NCBI RefSeq assembly: GCF_007827955.1
Contig: NZ_VITR01000012.1
Span: forward strand, 62,001-126,000
From: Nitrospirillum pindoramense
Lineage (GTDB): Bacteria > Pseudomonadota > Alphaproteobacteria > Azospirillales > Azospirillaceae
Direction: 5' to 3'
DNA length: 64,000 nt
Part shown: positions 30,037 through 38,372 of the stretch, piece after piece
Position numbering within the stretch: the first letter of the stretch is position 1
How the letters are laid out: each line of letters opens with the position of its first letter
Notes under the pieces: generated by a model
Seen by the model: only the letters and a program-made list of their open reading frames with translations
Databases searched by the model: none
Told to the model about the DNA's origin: nothing
Made by a program: the position numbers and the translations under genes

Positions 30037-30616
30037 GTTGATCGGTCACAGCGGGCTGAGGGCTCGTCACCAGCCGGCGCAGCCGCGCCAGGGTGCGGGT
30101 GAAGACGCCGTTGTCGTTCAATGCCCGCGACAGCACCAGGGCGCCCTGGATGCCGGCCACCACCTCCTCCGCGTCGGCTTGCGCCTGCATGGGTTCGCCG
30201 CCCGCCCGTACCAGGGCGCTCGCCAGGGCCTGGACCCAGGCGGCGAAATAGCCATGCACCTGCTCGGCGAACAGGTCGCGGGCATCGCCCAGGGCGAAGA
30301 CGCCCACGACGCACACCCGCTGGCCCGACCGGAAATAGGCGTCCGTGGCCTGGAACATGGCCTCCACCGCCGCCAAGCCGCCGCCCTCCGTCTCCAGCGG
30401 ATCGAAAACGTGGGTGCGGAACCAGCCGTCGATATGGGCCAGCACCGCCTCCGCCATCTCGGCCTTGCCGCCGGGGAAGAAGTTGTAAAGGCTGCCCTTC
30501 CCCAGGCCGGTGCGGGCCGTGATGGCGGAGAGGCTGGCGCCCTCGAAGCCATGGTCGCGGAAGACTTCCGCCAGGACGGGAATCACGTCCTGGCGGTCGG
30601 CAAGCGTACGCGCCAT
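30029..30616 (-). CDS. TetR-family transcriptional regulator
   Basis: This 195-residue regulator has an N-terminal helix-turn-helix (LAEVFRDHGFEGASLSAI, TGLGKGSLYNFFPGGKAEM; about residues 14-60) and a divergent ligand-binding domain with a CVVGVFALGD segment. ATG 30616 lies four bases after the stop of the DUF1348 gene, so the two form an operon. Two near-identical palindromes upstream of that operon look like its operators, suggesting autoregulation relieved by an unknown small molecule. TetR members of this kind frequently control small detoxifying enzymes. Confidence 0.92.
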   Translation of the reverse strand: MARTLADRQDVIPVLAEVFRDHGFEGASLSAITARTGLGKGSLYNFFPGGKAEMAEAVLAHIDGWFRTHVFDPLETEGGGLAAVEAMFQATDAYFRSGQRVCVVGVFALGDARDLFAEQVHGYFAAWVQALASALVRAGGEPMQAQADAEEVVAGIQGALVLSRALNDNGVFTRTLARLRRLVTSPQPAVTDQPD

Positions 30617-30620
30617 GCTG

Positions 30621-31085
30621 TCACAGCCCCAGGTCGCTGAGACCGGGATGGTCGTCGGGGCGACGGCCCAGCGGCCAATGGAACTTGCGTTCCGACTCCT
30701 TGATCGGATGCTCGTTGATGCAGGCGTGGCGCGCCCGCATCAGCCCGTCGGCGTCGAACTCCCAATTCTCGTTGCCATAGGCGCGGAACCAGTTGCCGCT
30801 GTCGTCACGGTACTCGTACGCGAAACGTACGGCGATGCGGTTTTCCGTGTACGCCCAAATTTCCTTGATCAGGCGATAGTCCAGTTCCTTGGCCCACTTG
30901 CGGGCCAGAAAGGCCTCGATGGCGGGGCGGCCGGTGACGAACTCCGCCCGGTTGCGCCAGCGGCTGTCCACCGTGTAGGCCTGCGCCACCTTGGCGGGGT
31001 CGCGGCTGTTCCAGCCATCCTCGGCGGCGCGGACCTTCTGAATGGCAGTATCCAATGTGTAGGGGGGGAAAGGCGGACGGGACAT
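30621..31085 (-). CDS. DUF1348 / nuclear transport factor 2-like protein
   Basis: This 154-residue NTF2-fold protein matches the DUF1348 family closely: [68 protein letters not shown] and the C-terminal [20 protein letters not shown] are all family hallmarks, described here in parts. The molecular function of DUF1348 is not established; the fold usually holds a small hydrophobic pocket. ATG 31085 is the second in-frame start and the better placed one. It heads the operon with tetR and is preceded by paired palindromic operators. Confidence 0.9.
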   Translation of the reverse strand: MSRPPFPPYTLDTAIQKVRAAEDGWNSRDPAKVAQAYTVDSRWRNRAEFVTGRPAIEAFLARKWAKELDYRLIKEIWAYTENRIAVRFAYEYRDDSGNWFRAYGNENWEFDADGLMRARHACINEHPIKESERKFHWPLGRRPDDHPGLSDLGL

Positions 31086-31123
31086 GGGAACCTCCAAAGA
31101 TCAGGGTTTGCATCAACAACATT

Positions 31124-31158
31124 GTACCGATCGGTACGTTGTTGACCAATTGGTACAA
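31124..31158. promoter_or_regulatory. tandem TetR operators
   Basis: Two related palindromes lie 39-73 bases upstream of the DUF1348 start: GTACCGATCGGTAC (31124-31137, perfect 14 bp) and TTGACCAATTGGTACAA (31142-31158, nearly perfect). They share the ACC-R-A-T-Y-GGT core common in TetR operators and probably overlap the promoter of the DUF1348-tetR operon. Confidence 0.75.
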
Positions 31159-31220
31159 CGCCACCGATCCCGTGGCAAGAGGTCTTTTTCATCCCGTCCT
31201 ATTTTGGCGGGCGCCGATCC

Positions 31221-31898
31221 TCAGGCGACGGCGCGCTGGGGAACCGCCACCGCGACCAGATCCTCGATGCTGACCAGGGGCATGCCGTGGGTTTCGGCAT
31301 AGACCACCAGGTCCGGCAGGCGGGCCATGTCGCCGTTCGGCAACATCACTTCGCACAGCACGCCGGCAGGCGCGCGGCCGGCGCGGCGCATCAGGTCGAT
31401 GGTGGCCTCGGTATGGCCCCGGCGGGCCGCCAGCCCACCCGGATGGGCGCGCAGGGGAAAGACGTGGCCGGGACGGGCCAGGTCATCGGGCTTGGCGCCG
31501 GCGGCGATGGCCGTGCGGATGGTGGTGACGCGGTCAGCGGCCGAAACGCCGGTGGTGACGCCGGTCTTGGCCTCGATGCTGACGGTGAAGGCGGTGCCGT
31601 AGCGCGAGGAGTTGGCCCCCACCATGGGCGGCAGGTCCAGCGCACGGGCGCGTTCGTCGGTCAGCACCAGGCAGACGATGCCGCTGCAGTCACGGATCAG
31701 CAGGGCCATCTGCTCCACCGTCAGGCTGTCAGCGGCGTAGATGACGTCGCCTTCGTTCTCACGGTCGGCGTCGTCGACGACAATGACGCCCTGGCCCGCC
31801 TGGATGGCGGCCACGGCGCGGGCCACCCGGGTTTCGGCATCGCCGAAGCGGGACAGCAGATCATCGTCATGGGCGGATATTTGGGAAATCTGACTCAA
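31221..31898 (-). CDS. ribB: 3,4-dihydroxy-2-butanone 4-phosphate synthase
   Basis: This 225-residue enzyme converts ribulose 5-phosphate to the four-carbon precursor of riboflavin. Key motifs are the acidic loop [41 protein letters not shown] and GHTEA with the conserved His. There is no GTP cyclohydrolase II (RibA) domain, so it is the monofunctional form. The start is taken as TTG 31898 because GGAGTGAG lies at the right distance; TTG 31916 or GTG 31910 would lack a ribosome binding site. The leader holds an FMN riboswitch with a terminator, so expression should fall when FMN is abundant. Confidence 0.95.
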   Translation of the reverse strand: MSQISQISAHDDDLLSRFGDAETRVARAVAAIQAGQGVIVVDDADRENEGDVIYAADSLTVEQMALLIRDCSGIVCLVLTDERARALDLPPMVGANSSRYGTAFTVSIEAKTGVTTGVSAADRVTTIRTAIAAGAKPDDLARPGHVFPLRAHPGGLAARRGHTEATIDLMRRAGRAPAGVLCEVMLPNGDMARLPDLVVYAETHGMPLVSIEDLVAVAVPQRAVA

Positions 31899-31941
31899 GG
31901 GTCTCACTCCGTTCAACAGTCGGGCGAGCCTGAATCAGGGC

Positions 31942-31975
31942 AAAAAGAGATCGTGGGCGGACGGCGTGTCCCCCC
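31942..31975 (-). terminator. intrinsic terminator of the ribB riboswitch expression platform
   Basis: On the minus strand a GGGGGGAC/GTCCGCCC hairpin (31955-31975, five-base loop) is followed by ATCTC and a run of five T residues (31942-31946). It lies between the FMN aptamer and the ribB start, implying control by premature transcription termination. Confidence 0.7.
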
Positions 31976-32060
31976 GGGGCAGGCCACCATGCGCGTGCGC
32001 CCGGCCGCCCCGGGCCCGGCAAGGCCCAAGGGGGTTTGCGCCCGCGTACCGCAGGCCGGC

Positions 32061-32210
32061 TCATCCTCTTCCATCCGGACTGTAACCGTCGGCCCCGGCG
32101 TTTCACCGGGTCTGCTGACCCCGTCGGCGTTACCGCCCCCGGGCGCTCGCGGGCTCCCCCTCCGTCAGGAGGGGATACCGCCGGTCGGGATTTTCACCCT
32201 GCCCTGAGAA
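32061..32210 (-). promoter_or_regulatory. FMN riboswitch (RFN element)
   Basis: Read on the minus strand the region begins CAGGGCAGGGTGAAAATCCC, continues GACCGGCGGT, a variable stem, AGCCCGCGAGCG, GTCAGCAGACCCGGT, then GGGGCCGACGGTTACAGTCC and GGATGGAAGAGGATGA. These are the conserved blocks of the RFN six-stem junction in the right order. It binds FMN and controls ribB downstream. Confidence is high because all conserved single-stranded segments are present. Confidence 0.96.
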
Positions 32211-32249
32211 CAAGCGTATCGCCATCCGGCGGCGCCGGATGACAGGTTG

Positions 32250-32278
32250 ATAGGACAACCATGCGCCCGCCCTGTCAA
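32250..32278 (-). promoter_or_regulatory. probable promoter of the ribB leader
   Basis: On the minus strand TTGACA (32273-32278) is separated by 17 bases from TCCTAT (32250-32255), a good -35 and a fair -10. Transcription would start about 32243, beside the short palindrome ATCCGGC-GGC-GCCGGAT (32224-32240), just ahead of the aptamer. Confidence 0.5.
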
Positions 32279-32310
32279 CAGGGGGCATGGTTTGAATTTC
32301 CTCATGAGCC

Positions 32311-33231
32311 TTATGACGCGCCGGACGCCCACACCATGCGGTCCAGGAAACCAAGGGCGGGACCGGCGGTGCGCGGCAGGCCCTTATAGCGGGCCACCGG
32401 CTCCGGCACCGTGCGCAACACGTGGGCGAGCTGGGCCGCCTCTGCGCCGGTCAGGTCAGCCAAAGCGCGCTGATAGGTGCGGATGGTGAACAGGATGGCG
32501 CCGGTGGCGGGCAGGCGGCGCAGGGTCTGGCGCTCGATGCGCAGAAACAGACGGTGCCCCGCGTTGTCCGGCGTGAGGGCGGCATCGGCGGCGGTGTGCG
32601 CCACCTCTTCCGGCTGGAACAGGGCGGGGTCGTCGTTCAGGCCCCAGTTCATGCGCCATACCGGCCGCTCCGGCGCCAGGGTTTCCAGGAAGCGGTCCAC
32701 CGGCCGCCCCAGTTTTTCGCCGTACAGGGCCACGGGCGCGTGGATGCCAGCCAGGGGGCGCCCCAGCTTCTCCCGCAGCCGCCAACGGTTGGGGAAGCAC
32801 AGCACGGCGGCCGCCAGAATGGGCGCGCCGTCGTCACCGGGCAGCAGCAGGCACAGATCCTCCGCCACCAGCCGGCCGGCGACCTCCAATGGATTGGGGC
32901 CGGCCACGTCCAGGTCCCACACCTCTCCCGTCAGGTGGCAGGTGAGGCGGCGGCCGTCGCGGACATAGGCGCCGGGGATGTGCCGGGGCAGATGGTCCGC
33001 CATCAATGCCAGCACTTCCGCCTGGGCATCGTGGCTGCCCGGCAGGAAGCCGGTCACCGCCCCGTACCGCTGCGCCAGCAACGCCCGCCGCTCGGCCAGC
33101 AGCGCGGGACAGCTGTCATCCACCATCAGCCAACGGGCGGGGTCCAGGGCCATGAGGCCCATGGCCATGCGCCAGTCACCGCCGTCGAACGGCCAGCACG
33201 GTTGTTCCGGCGGCAGGGTCCAGGCGGCCAC
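32311..33231 (-). CDS. DUF3445 family protein (heme-dependent oxidative N-demethylase-like)
   Basis: This 306-residue protein matches the DUF3445 family, whose characterised members are heme-dependent oxidative demethylases of dimethylamine. Diagnostic segments are CFPNRWRLREKLGRPLAGIHAP (in part), VDRFLETL, VWRMNWGLND and LFLRIERQTLRRLP. The likely heme- or substrate-binding residues cannot be placed without alignment. It starts at GTG 33231, three bases after the stop of the FabH-like gene and with GGAAG just upstream inside that gene, so the two are translationally coupled. Its coupling to a condensing enzyme beside pseG suggests an oxidative tailoring role rather than amine catabolism. 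Confidence 0.85.
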   Translation of the reverse strand: MAAWTLPPEQPCWPFDGGDWRMAMGLMALDPARWLMVDDSCPALLAERRALLAQRYGAVTGFLPGSHDAQAEVLALMADHLPRHIPGAYVRDGRRLTCHLTGEVWDLDVAGPNPLEVAGRLVAEDLCLLLPGDDGAPILAAAVLCFPNRWRLREKLGRPLAGIHAPVALYGEKLGRPVDRFLETLAPERPVWRMNWGLNDDPALFQPEEVAHTAADAALTPDNAGHRLFLRIERQTLRRLPATGAILFTIRTYQRALADLTGAEAAQLAHVLRTVPEPVARYKGLPRTAGPALGFLDRMVWASGAS

Positions 33232-33234
33232 GCC

Positions 33235-34317
33235 TTACACTTCCAGGGGCGCGAAATCCTCGGGCAGTTCGGCCAGCGTCGGCTCGGCGATGGGGCCGAC
33301 CTCCGCCACCAGGGTGCCCCAGGACCAGCCGACGCCGAAGCCGGCCATGAGCAGCTTTTTCGGACCTTCGGCCAGCATGGGCCCCAGCCGGTGGCAGATG
33401 GCCAGGGGCACCGAGGCGGAGCTGGTGTTGCCGAACTTTTCCATATCGATGAGAAAGCGTTCCGGCGACGCGCCGATCTTTTTGCGGATATGGTCCAGCA
33501 TCATGCGGTTGGCCTGATGCGGGACAATCATGTCGATATCGTCCAGGGTCACGCCGGCATGCTCCATCGCCTCGCGCAGCAGCGGCGGCACGGCACGCAG
33601 GGTGAAGGTGAACACCTCCGCCCCGTTCAGGTGCAGGCGGGCGTCACGGTAGAGGCGCTTGTGCTCCTCCTCCGACCAGGGCTCCTCGCCGGGAATCAGG
33701 CAGTCGCGCTTGCCGCCGGCCTTCACGAAGATGTGCTTGGCCCCGCTGCCGTCCGTGCCCAGGATGGCGTGGATGGGCGGCGCGTCGGCATCCACCTCCA
33801 GCGCCGTGGCGCTGCCGGCGTCGCCGAACAGGGGCAGGGTGGCGCGGTCATCGGGCCGCAGCCAGCGGGCGGAGTTGTCGCCGGCCAACACCAGCGCGCG
33901 CCGCGCCGTGCTGCCGCCCAGCAACCGCGACGCCATCCAGGTGCCATAGGCGAAACCGGAACAGCCCAGCGGCACGTCGAAGGCGGCGGCGGTGGTCGGC
34001 AGGCCCAGGCGCCGCTGGATGACGGCGGCGGTGACGGGCAGGACGTAGTCCGCGTCCTGACTGACGAAGATCAGCAGGTCGACGGAGGCCGGGTCCCAGT
34101 CCAGCTGCCGCATCAGGCCCTCGGCCGCCGCCACGCACATGTCGGACGCCATGTAGGGCCGGGGCAGCAAGCGCCGTTCCGCCACGCCGATGGTGGCGTG
34201 CAGCTTGCGCGCCTCTTCCTCGGTGAACAGGGTGTGGTCTTCCAGATAGGAATGCCGTTCCTTCGGCACCATGGCCCGGAAGCCCTTGATCCGCACGCCT
34301 TCGACGATGGCCTTCAC
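33235..34317 (-). CDS. 3-oxoacyl-ACP synthase III-like condensing enzyme
   Basis: This 360-residue thiolase-fold protein has the FabH triad: C119 in DVPLGCSGF, H267 in VPHQANRMM and N297 in FGNTSSAS. It lies in a divergent pair with pseG (75 bases apart) and is followed by the DUF3445 gene. Housekeeping FabH is normally beside plsX or in a fab cluster, so this copy is probably specialised. FabH homologues and ACPs also occur in the flagellin glycosylation island of Pseudomonas aeruginosa, a precedent for acyl-chain genes in flagellin glycan loci. Its likely partners here are the ACPs at 50601 and 51727. The last 15 residues are acidic and atypical. Confidence 0.9.
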   Translation of the reverse strand: MKAIVEGVRIKGFRAMVPKERHSYLEDHTLFTEEEARKLHATIGVAERRLLPRPYMASDMCVAAAEGLMRQLDWDPASVDLLIFVSQDADYVLPVTAAVIQRRLGLPTTAAAFDVPLGCSGFAYGTWMASRLLGGSTARRALVLAGDNSARWLRPDDRATLPLFGDAGSATALEVDADAPPIHAILGTDGSGAKHIFVKAGGKRDCLIPGEEPWSEEEHKRLYRDARLHLNGAEVFTFTLRAVPPLLREAMEHAGVTLDDIDMIVPHQANRMMLDHIRKKIGASPERFLIDMEKFGNTSSASVPLAICHRLGPMLAEGPKKLLMAGFGVGWSWGTLVAEVGPIAEPTLAELPEDFAPLEV

Positions 34318-34392
34318 TGCAACCCGCCCTGAGAGAAGTGTCCTGAACTGCTATAGTATGGCCATTCCCGCCCCGATGCCAAAGGCCCTCTG

Positions 34393-35499
34393 TTGATCGC
34401 GCCTTCCCCACTCGCCGGCCCCACCGTCCTGATCCGCGCCGACGCCACCGCGTCGATGGGCACCGGCCATGTCATGCGCTGCCTGTCGGTGGCGGAGGCC
34501 CTGGCTGAGCGAGGGGCGACGCCCCTGTTCGCCGCCGTGGACCTGCCACCGGCCCTGGCGCGGCGGCTGGACACCGCCGGTTTCGCCGTGGCCCTGCTGC
34601 CGGGGCCGGCAAGCGGGCCCGGGGATCTCGCCGGCCTGGCGGCGGAAATGGTTCACCGGGGCGCCCGGGCCGTCATCCTGGATGGCTATCATTTCACCGA
34701 CGCCTATCGGGCCGGGTTGGCGGCCCGCATGGCGACCCAGGGCGCGCCGGTCATGGCCTTCGATGACGGGCCAGGCACCCGGCCCCTGCACGCCGGCCTG
34801 ATCGTCAATCCGGGGGCCGCGGTGGACCAGGCGGCCTATCGCGCCGCGAACCCGGATGCCGTGCTGGCGCTGGGCCCCGCCTACGCCCCCCTGCGGGCGG
34901 AGTTCCGCCGGGCGCGCGGCCAGGCCCTGCCGCTCTTGGAGCAGCGCCGCCGCCTGCTGCTGACCTTCGGCGGCACCGACCCGGCGGGGCTGACCTTGCC
35001 CTGCCTGAAGCGCCTGGCCCCGGCCCTGCCCGAGGGCGTAGGCATGGACGTGGTGGTGGGGGGCAGCAACCCCAACACCGATTGCATCCGCACGGCCGGG
35101 GAGAGCTTCCCCAACACGGTGGTGCATGTGGAAACGCCGCGCATGGCAGACTTGATGCGCGATGCCGGCCTGGCCCTGTCCGCCGCCGGCGGCACGCTGG
35201 GGGAGTTGGCCTGCCTGGCGGTGCCCATCCTGCTGGTGGTGGTGGCGGACAATCAGGCCAGCAGCGCCGGCGCGGTGGCGGCATCGGCCAAGGCCCGTGT
35301 CATCGACGCGCGCGGCATGGACAAGGCGGAGGCGGCTGAGCGCATCACGGCGGCCACCCTGGCGCTGTGGGCCGATAGCGACGCCCGTGCGGCCCTGAGC
35401 CACCGCATTGCCGATGGGCAAAGTGTGGATGGAATGGGCGCGGTGCGGATCGCCAGCGCCTTGCTGGACATGGCGCAGGCGTCAGCGGGACAGGCGTAG
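34393..35499 (+). CDS. pseG: UDP-2,4-diacetamido-2,4,6-trideoxy-beta-L-altropyranose hydrolase
   Basis: This 368-residue GT-B-fold hydrolase removes UDP to release the free 2,4-diacetamido sugar, the step before condensation by PseI. The N-terminal LIRADATASMGTGHVMRC is the PseG signature and contains the catalytic His in GTGH. LLTFGGTDPAG and the C-terminal SAAGGTLGELACL sugar-nucleotide loop are also present. It starts at TTG 34393 with a weak AAAGG site; no ATG precedes the conserved N-terminus. It is divergent from the FabH-like gene, and its 3' end overlaps the convergent TonB receptor gene by 18 bases. Confidence 0.93.
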   Translation: MIAPSPLAGPTVLIRADATASMGTGHVMRCLSVAEALAERGATPLFAAVDLPPALARRLDTAGFAVALLPGPASGPGDLAGLAAEMVHRGARAVILDGYHFTDAYRAGLAARMATQGAPVMAFDDGPGTRPLHAGLIVNPGAAVDQAAYRAANPDAVLALGPAYAPLRAEFRRARGQALPLLEQRRRLLLTFGGTDPAGLTLPCLKRLAPALPEGVGMDVVVGGSNPNTDCIRTAGESFPNTVVHVETPRMADLMRDAGLALSAAGGTLGELACLAVPILLVVVADNQASSAGAVAASAKARVIDARGMDKAEAAERITAATLALWADSDARAALSHRIADGQSVDGMGAVRIASALLDMAQASAGQA

Positions 35500-38262
35500 C
35501 GTCACCTCGACCGCCCGGCCGGGCAAGGCCCGGGCGGTGACCAGGCCGCCGTTGCGGCTGGCCACGATCTCGCCCGCGTTGGCATCGCCCTGCATGATGG
35601 CCAGGGCGTTGGTCAGATTGCTGCCGCGCACGATCACCTCGACACCCTCGCGGGGACGCAAGGTCAGCGTGGCGCCCAGCAGGTGGACGGCGGGCAGCGC
35701 CAGGGTGTTGGCGTCATCGCCATAGCGGCGGCCCAGGAAGCGCCAGTCCGCCTCAAGCGACACGGCGCCGTCGGCCAGGGTCAGCTGGGGCCGCAGGCTG
35801 GTCATCACCCGGGGGATGCGGCGGGGCAGGTTGCCATCGAAACTGCGGATGGCCTGCCCGCCATCGTCCAGGGTGTCATGGAAGACGTAATGGGCGAAGC
35901 GGGGGTCCTGCAAGGTCGCGGTGGCGGAGACGGAGAGCGGTTCCAGCGGCCGCCAGCTTCCCTCCAACTCCACGCCCACGGTGCGGGCCTGGGCGTTCAG
36001 CCTTCGGCGCACCAGGGCGCCGAAGGCGTCAGTGTACTGGTCACCGAAGGAGATGTTGTCGAAATCATTCCAGAACAGGGTGGCGTAGGCCGCCGTCGCC
36101 ACCGTCTCATGGCTGACGCCCAGTTCGGCCTGGCTGACCCGTTGCACGACCAGGCCATCGGGCGTCACGGTGTTGCGGAAGCTGCCGATCCCGGGGTCGC
36201 GGAAGGTGCGGGTTCCGCGCAGGAACAGGCCGGTGTCCTCCGCCACCCGCCACGACAGGCCGGCGGAGGCGGCGGTGGCGTCATACCGCCGGCCGAATCC
36301 CTGATACTGTCCCGTGCCCTGGGCCACCGCGTTATCGGCCAGCGCCGCGGCACCGCCCACATCCACGGTCTGCACCCCCTCCACCACACCGGAAAAGGCC
36401 TGCCGCTCCTGGCGGACGCCCAGGTCCAGGCGCCAGTCCGGGGCCAGTTGCCATTCGTCGGCCAGGTACAGGGCCAGGGCCCCGGTGTCCCCGGCCGTAT
36501 GCTCATAGGTGGCGTTCTCGTTCAGCACGCCGCCATCCGTGACCTGGCCCAGAACCCGCCCGGCGGCGTCCACCGCGATCACGTCCAGCAGGCGACCCTG
36601 GCTGCGCGCCTGGACCAGCGCGCTGGCGATGTGCCGGTGATAGTCCATCCGATCGCCGGCGGCATAAAGCCCGGCGGTCAGGTCATGCGCTTGGCCCCAC
36701 AGCAGCCGGCGGCCGCTGAGCGACACGTCCAGGATGGCCTCGCTGATGCCAATGTCGGCCTCGGTCGGGGCCACCCGCGCCACCAGGCTGTCCAGCGCGA
36801 TGGGGCCGTCGCCGGCCTGGGGCTTGGCATACCTGAGGGTGGTCCCGTCGGCCCCGGGGTAGGCGGCGGCCACCTGCGGCCACAGGGTGGCCAGCATGTC
36901 GCCGGCCGTCATGGCGGCACCGCTGGAGGCGATGGAATAGCGCCAGGTGTCGGACCGGCGCAGCCGCGCCTTCACCGCCAGGCGGGTGTCCTCATCCACA
37001 TCCTGGTCCCACAGCATCGTGCCGGCCGTCAGCCGGTTGACGTTGTTATGGCCGAACGGCACCTGCCGGCTGCCGTTGCCATCCTTCAGGGTCAGGGTCC
37101 GCAGGTCGGACCCGAACCAGCTGCCGTAGAGCGGATCGAAACCGGGCACGCCGGTGACGCCGTCCGCCGTGGACAGCAGCGGCATGGAGGAGGTGTTGAA
37201 GGTGGCGTCGTCCTGGCGCCGGACGTTGAACCGCAGAGTGCCGGTGGGCAGGGCATGCGCCAGGCTGAGACGGACCTGCCCGCCGTCCAGGTCGCTGACA
37301 TGGTCACGCACGCCGGCGTTGCGGGACCAATACCCGCCCAGGGCCGCGGACCAGCCGCCGCCCGCCGCACCGTCCCCCGCCCCGTCAGTCCCCAGCGGGC
37401 CGCCGACATACCCGTCGAACCGGCGCAGCCCCCGGTCCGACACGGTGAGGGCGGCCACCTGCGCCGGTTGGGCCGGCGCGCGGGTGATGAGGTTCAAGGT
37501 GCCGCCCACGGCGTTGCTGGCGAAGACGGAGGATGGGCCGCCACGCACATACTCCACACGGTCCACCGTCTCATCCAACCGGAAATACTGGTCCACGTCG
37601 GCCCAGGGCAGGCTGCTGTCCTGCTGCACCGGCAGCCCGTCCTCCAACACCGCGACACCGTTGTACCCATCCAGGGGCATGCCCCGGACCCGCATGGTGT
37701 TGGCGGCGACGCCGGCCGAGGTGTCGGCCCAAACCCCGGGTATGGCCGTCAGCAGGGCGGCGCCGCCGTCGGACAGGGGCACGCCCCGCAGGGTGGCGTT
37801 GGACTGGACACTGAGGGAATAGCTGAGGTCCAGCCGCGACAGCGGCAGAACCCCGCGCCGCCCCGTGACGATCACCTCCGGCGCATCCAGCGGCTCCACC
37901 GGCAGGACCGAGGGCGGCGGCGAAACGGCGGCGGGAGCGGCCAGGGCGACACGGCTGACCAGGATGCCGCCGCTGGCCACGCGGCAGTCCAGGGCCAGCG
38001 GCCCGCACAGACGGCGCAGCGCCTCTTCCAGCGTGACGGCGCCGGTGACCGCCGCCGCCGTGCGCCCGGCCACGTCATCCGGCCGCACCGCCAAGGGCAG
38101 GCCCGCCCCCTCGGCCAGGCGGCGCAGGGATGTTTCCACGGAACCGGCCGGGAGATCCCAGGCGGCACGGTCGGGCACGGACGCCCGCGCGGCGCCGGCC
38201 GGGACCAGCGGCACGAGGAAAAGGACGGCCCAGGCGGCGAGGGAGGGGTGACGAAATGCCAT
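35482..38262 (-). CDS. TonB-dependent receptor with N-terminal signalling (STN) domain
   Basis: This 926-residue outer-membrane receptor has a signal peptide ending PAGAARAS, then an STN domain (about 35-100; VETSLRRLAEGAGLPL and LEEALRRLCGPLALDCRV), then a plug (about 130-260; VRGMPLDGYNGVAVLEDGLP, VEYVRGGPSSVFA) and a 22-strand barrel. STN-containing receptors contact a FecR-type anti-sigma factor when substrate is bound, and fecR and fecI are the two genes directly upstream. This is a ferric-siderophore or citrate-type FecA architecture; the ligand is not deducible. ATG 38262 is preceded by a C-rich tract with no clear ribosome binding site. Confidence 0.93.
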   Translation of the reverse strand: MAFRHPSLAAWAVLFLVPLVPAGAARASVPDRAAWDLPAGSVETSLRRLAEGAGLPLAVRPDDVAGRTAAAVTGAVTLEEALRRLCGPLALDCRVASGGILVSRVALAAPAAVSPPPSVLPVEPLDAPEVIVTGRRGVLPLSRLDLSYSLSVQSNATLRGVPLSDGGAALLTAIPGVWADTSAGVAANTMRVRGMPLDGYNGVAVLEDGLPVQQDSSLPWADVDQYFRLDETVDRVEYVRGGPSSVFASNAVGGTLNLITRAPAQPAQVAALTVSDRGLRRFDGYVGGPLGTDGAGDGAAGGGWSAALGGYWSRNAGVRDHVSDLDGGQVRLSLAHALPTGTLRFNVRRQDDATFNTSSMPLLSTADGVTGVPGFDPLYGSWFGSDLRTLTLKDGNGSRQVPFGHNNVNRLTAGTMLWDQDVDEDTRLAVKARLRRSDTWRYSIASSGAAMTAGDMLATLWPQVAAAYPGADGTTLRYAKPQAGDGPIALDSLVARVAPTEADIGISEAILDVSLSGRRLLWGQAHDLTAGLYAAGDRMDYHRHIASALVQARSQGRLLDVIAVDAAGRVLGQVTDGGVLNENATYEHTAGDTGALALYLADEWQLAPDWRLDLGVRQERQAFSGVVEGVQTVDVGGAAALADNAVAQGTGQYQGFGRRYDATAASAGLSWRVAEDTGLFLRGTRTFRDPGIGSFRNTVTPDGLVVQRVSQAELGVSHETVATAAYATLFWNDFDNISFGDQYTDAFGALVRRRLNAQARTVGVELEGSWRPLEPLSVSATATLQDPRFAHYVFHDTLDDGGQAIRSFDGNLPRRIPRVMTSLRPQLTLADGAVSLEADWRFLGRRYGDDANTLALPAVHLLGATLTLRPREGVEVIVRGSNLTNALAIMQGDANAGEIVASRNGGLVTARALPGRAVEVTLRLSR

Positions 38263-38372
38263 GGGGGGGGGGTGCGACGGGCCCGGCGCCCGTCGGGGCC
38301 AGGGGCGGAGGGCGGCCCACTATAGGGACCGCGCATGACAATGGCGTGGCATTGCCGCCCGGTGGCGGAAGG

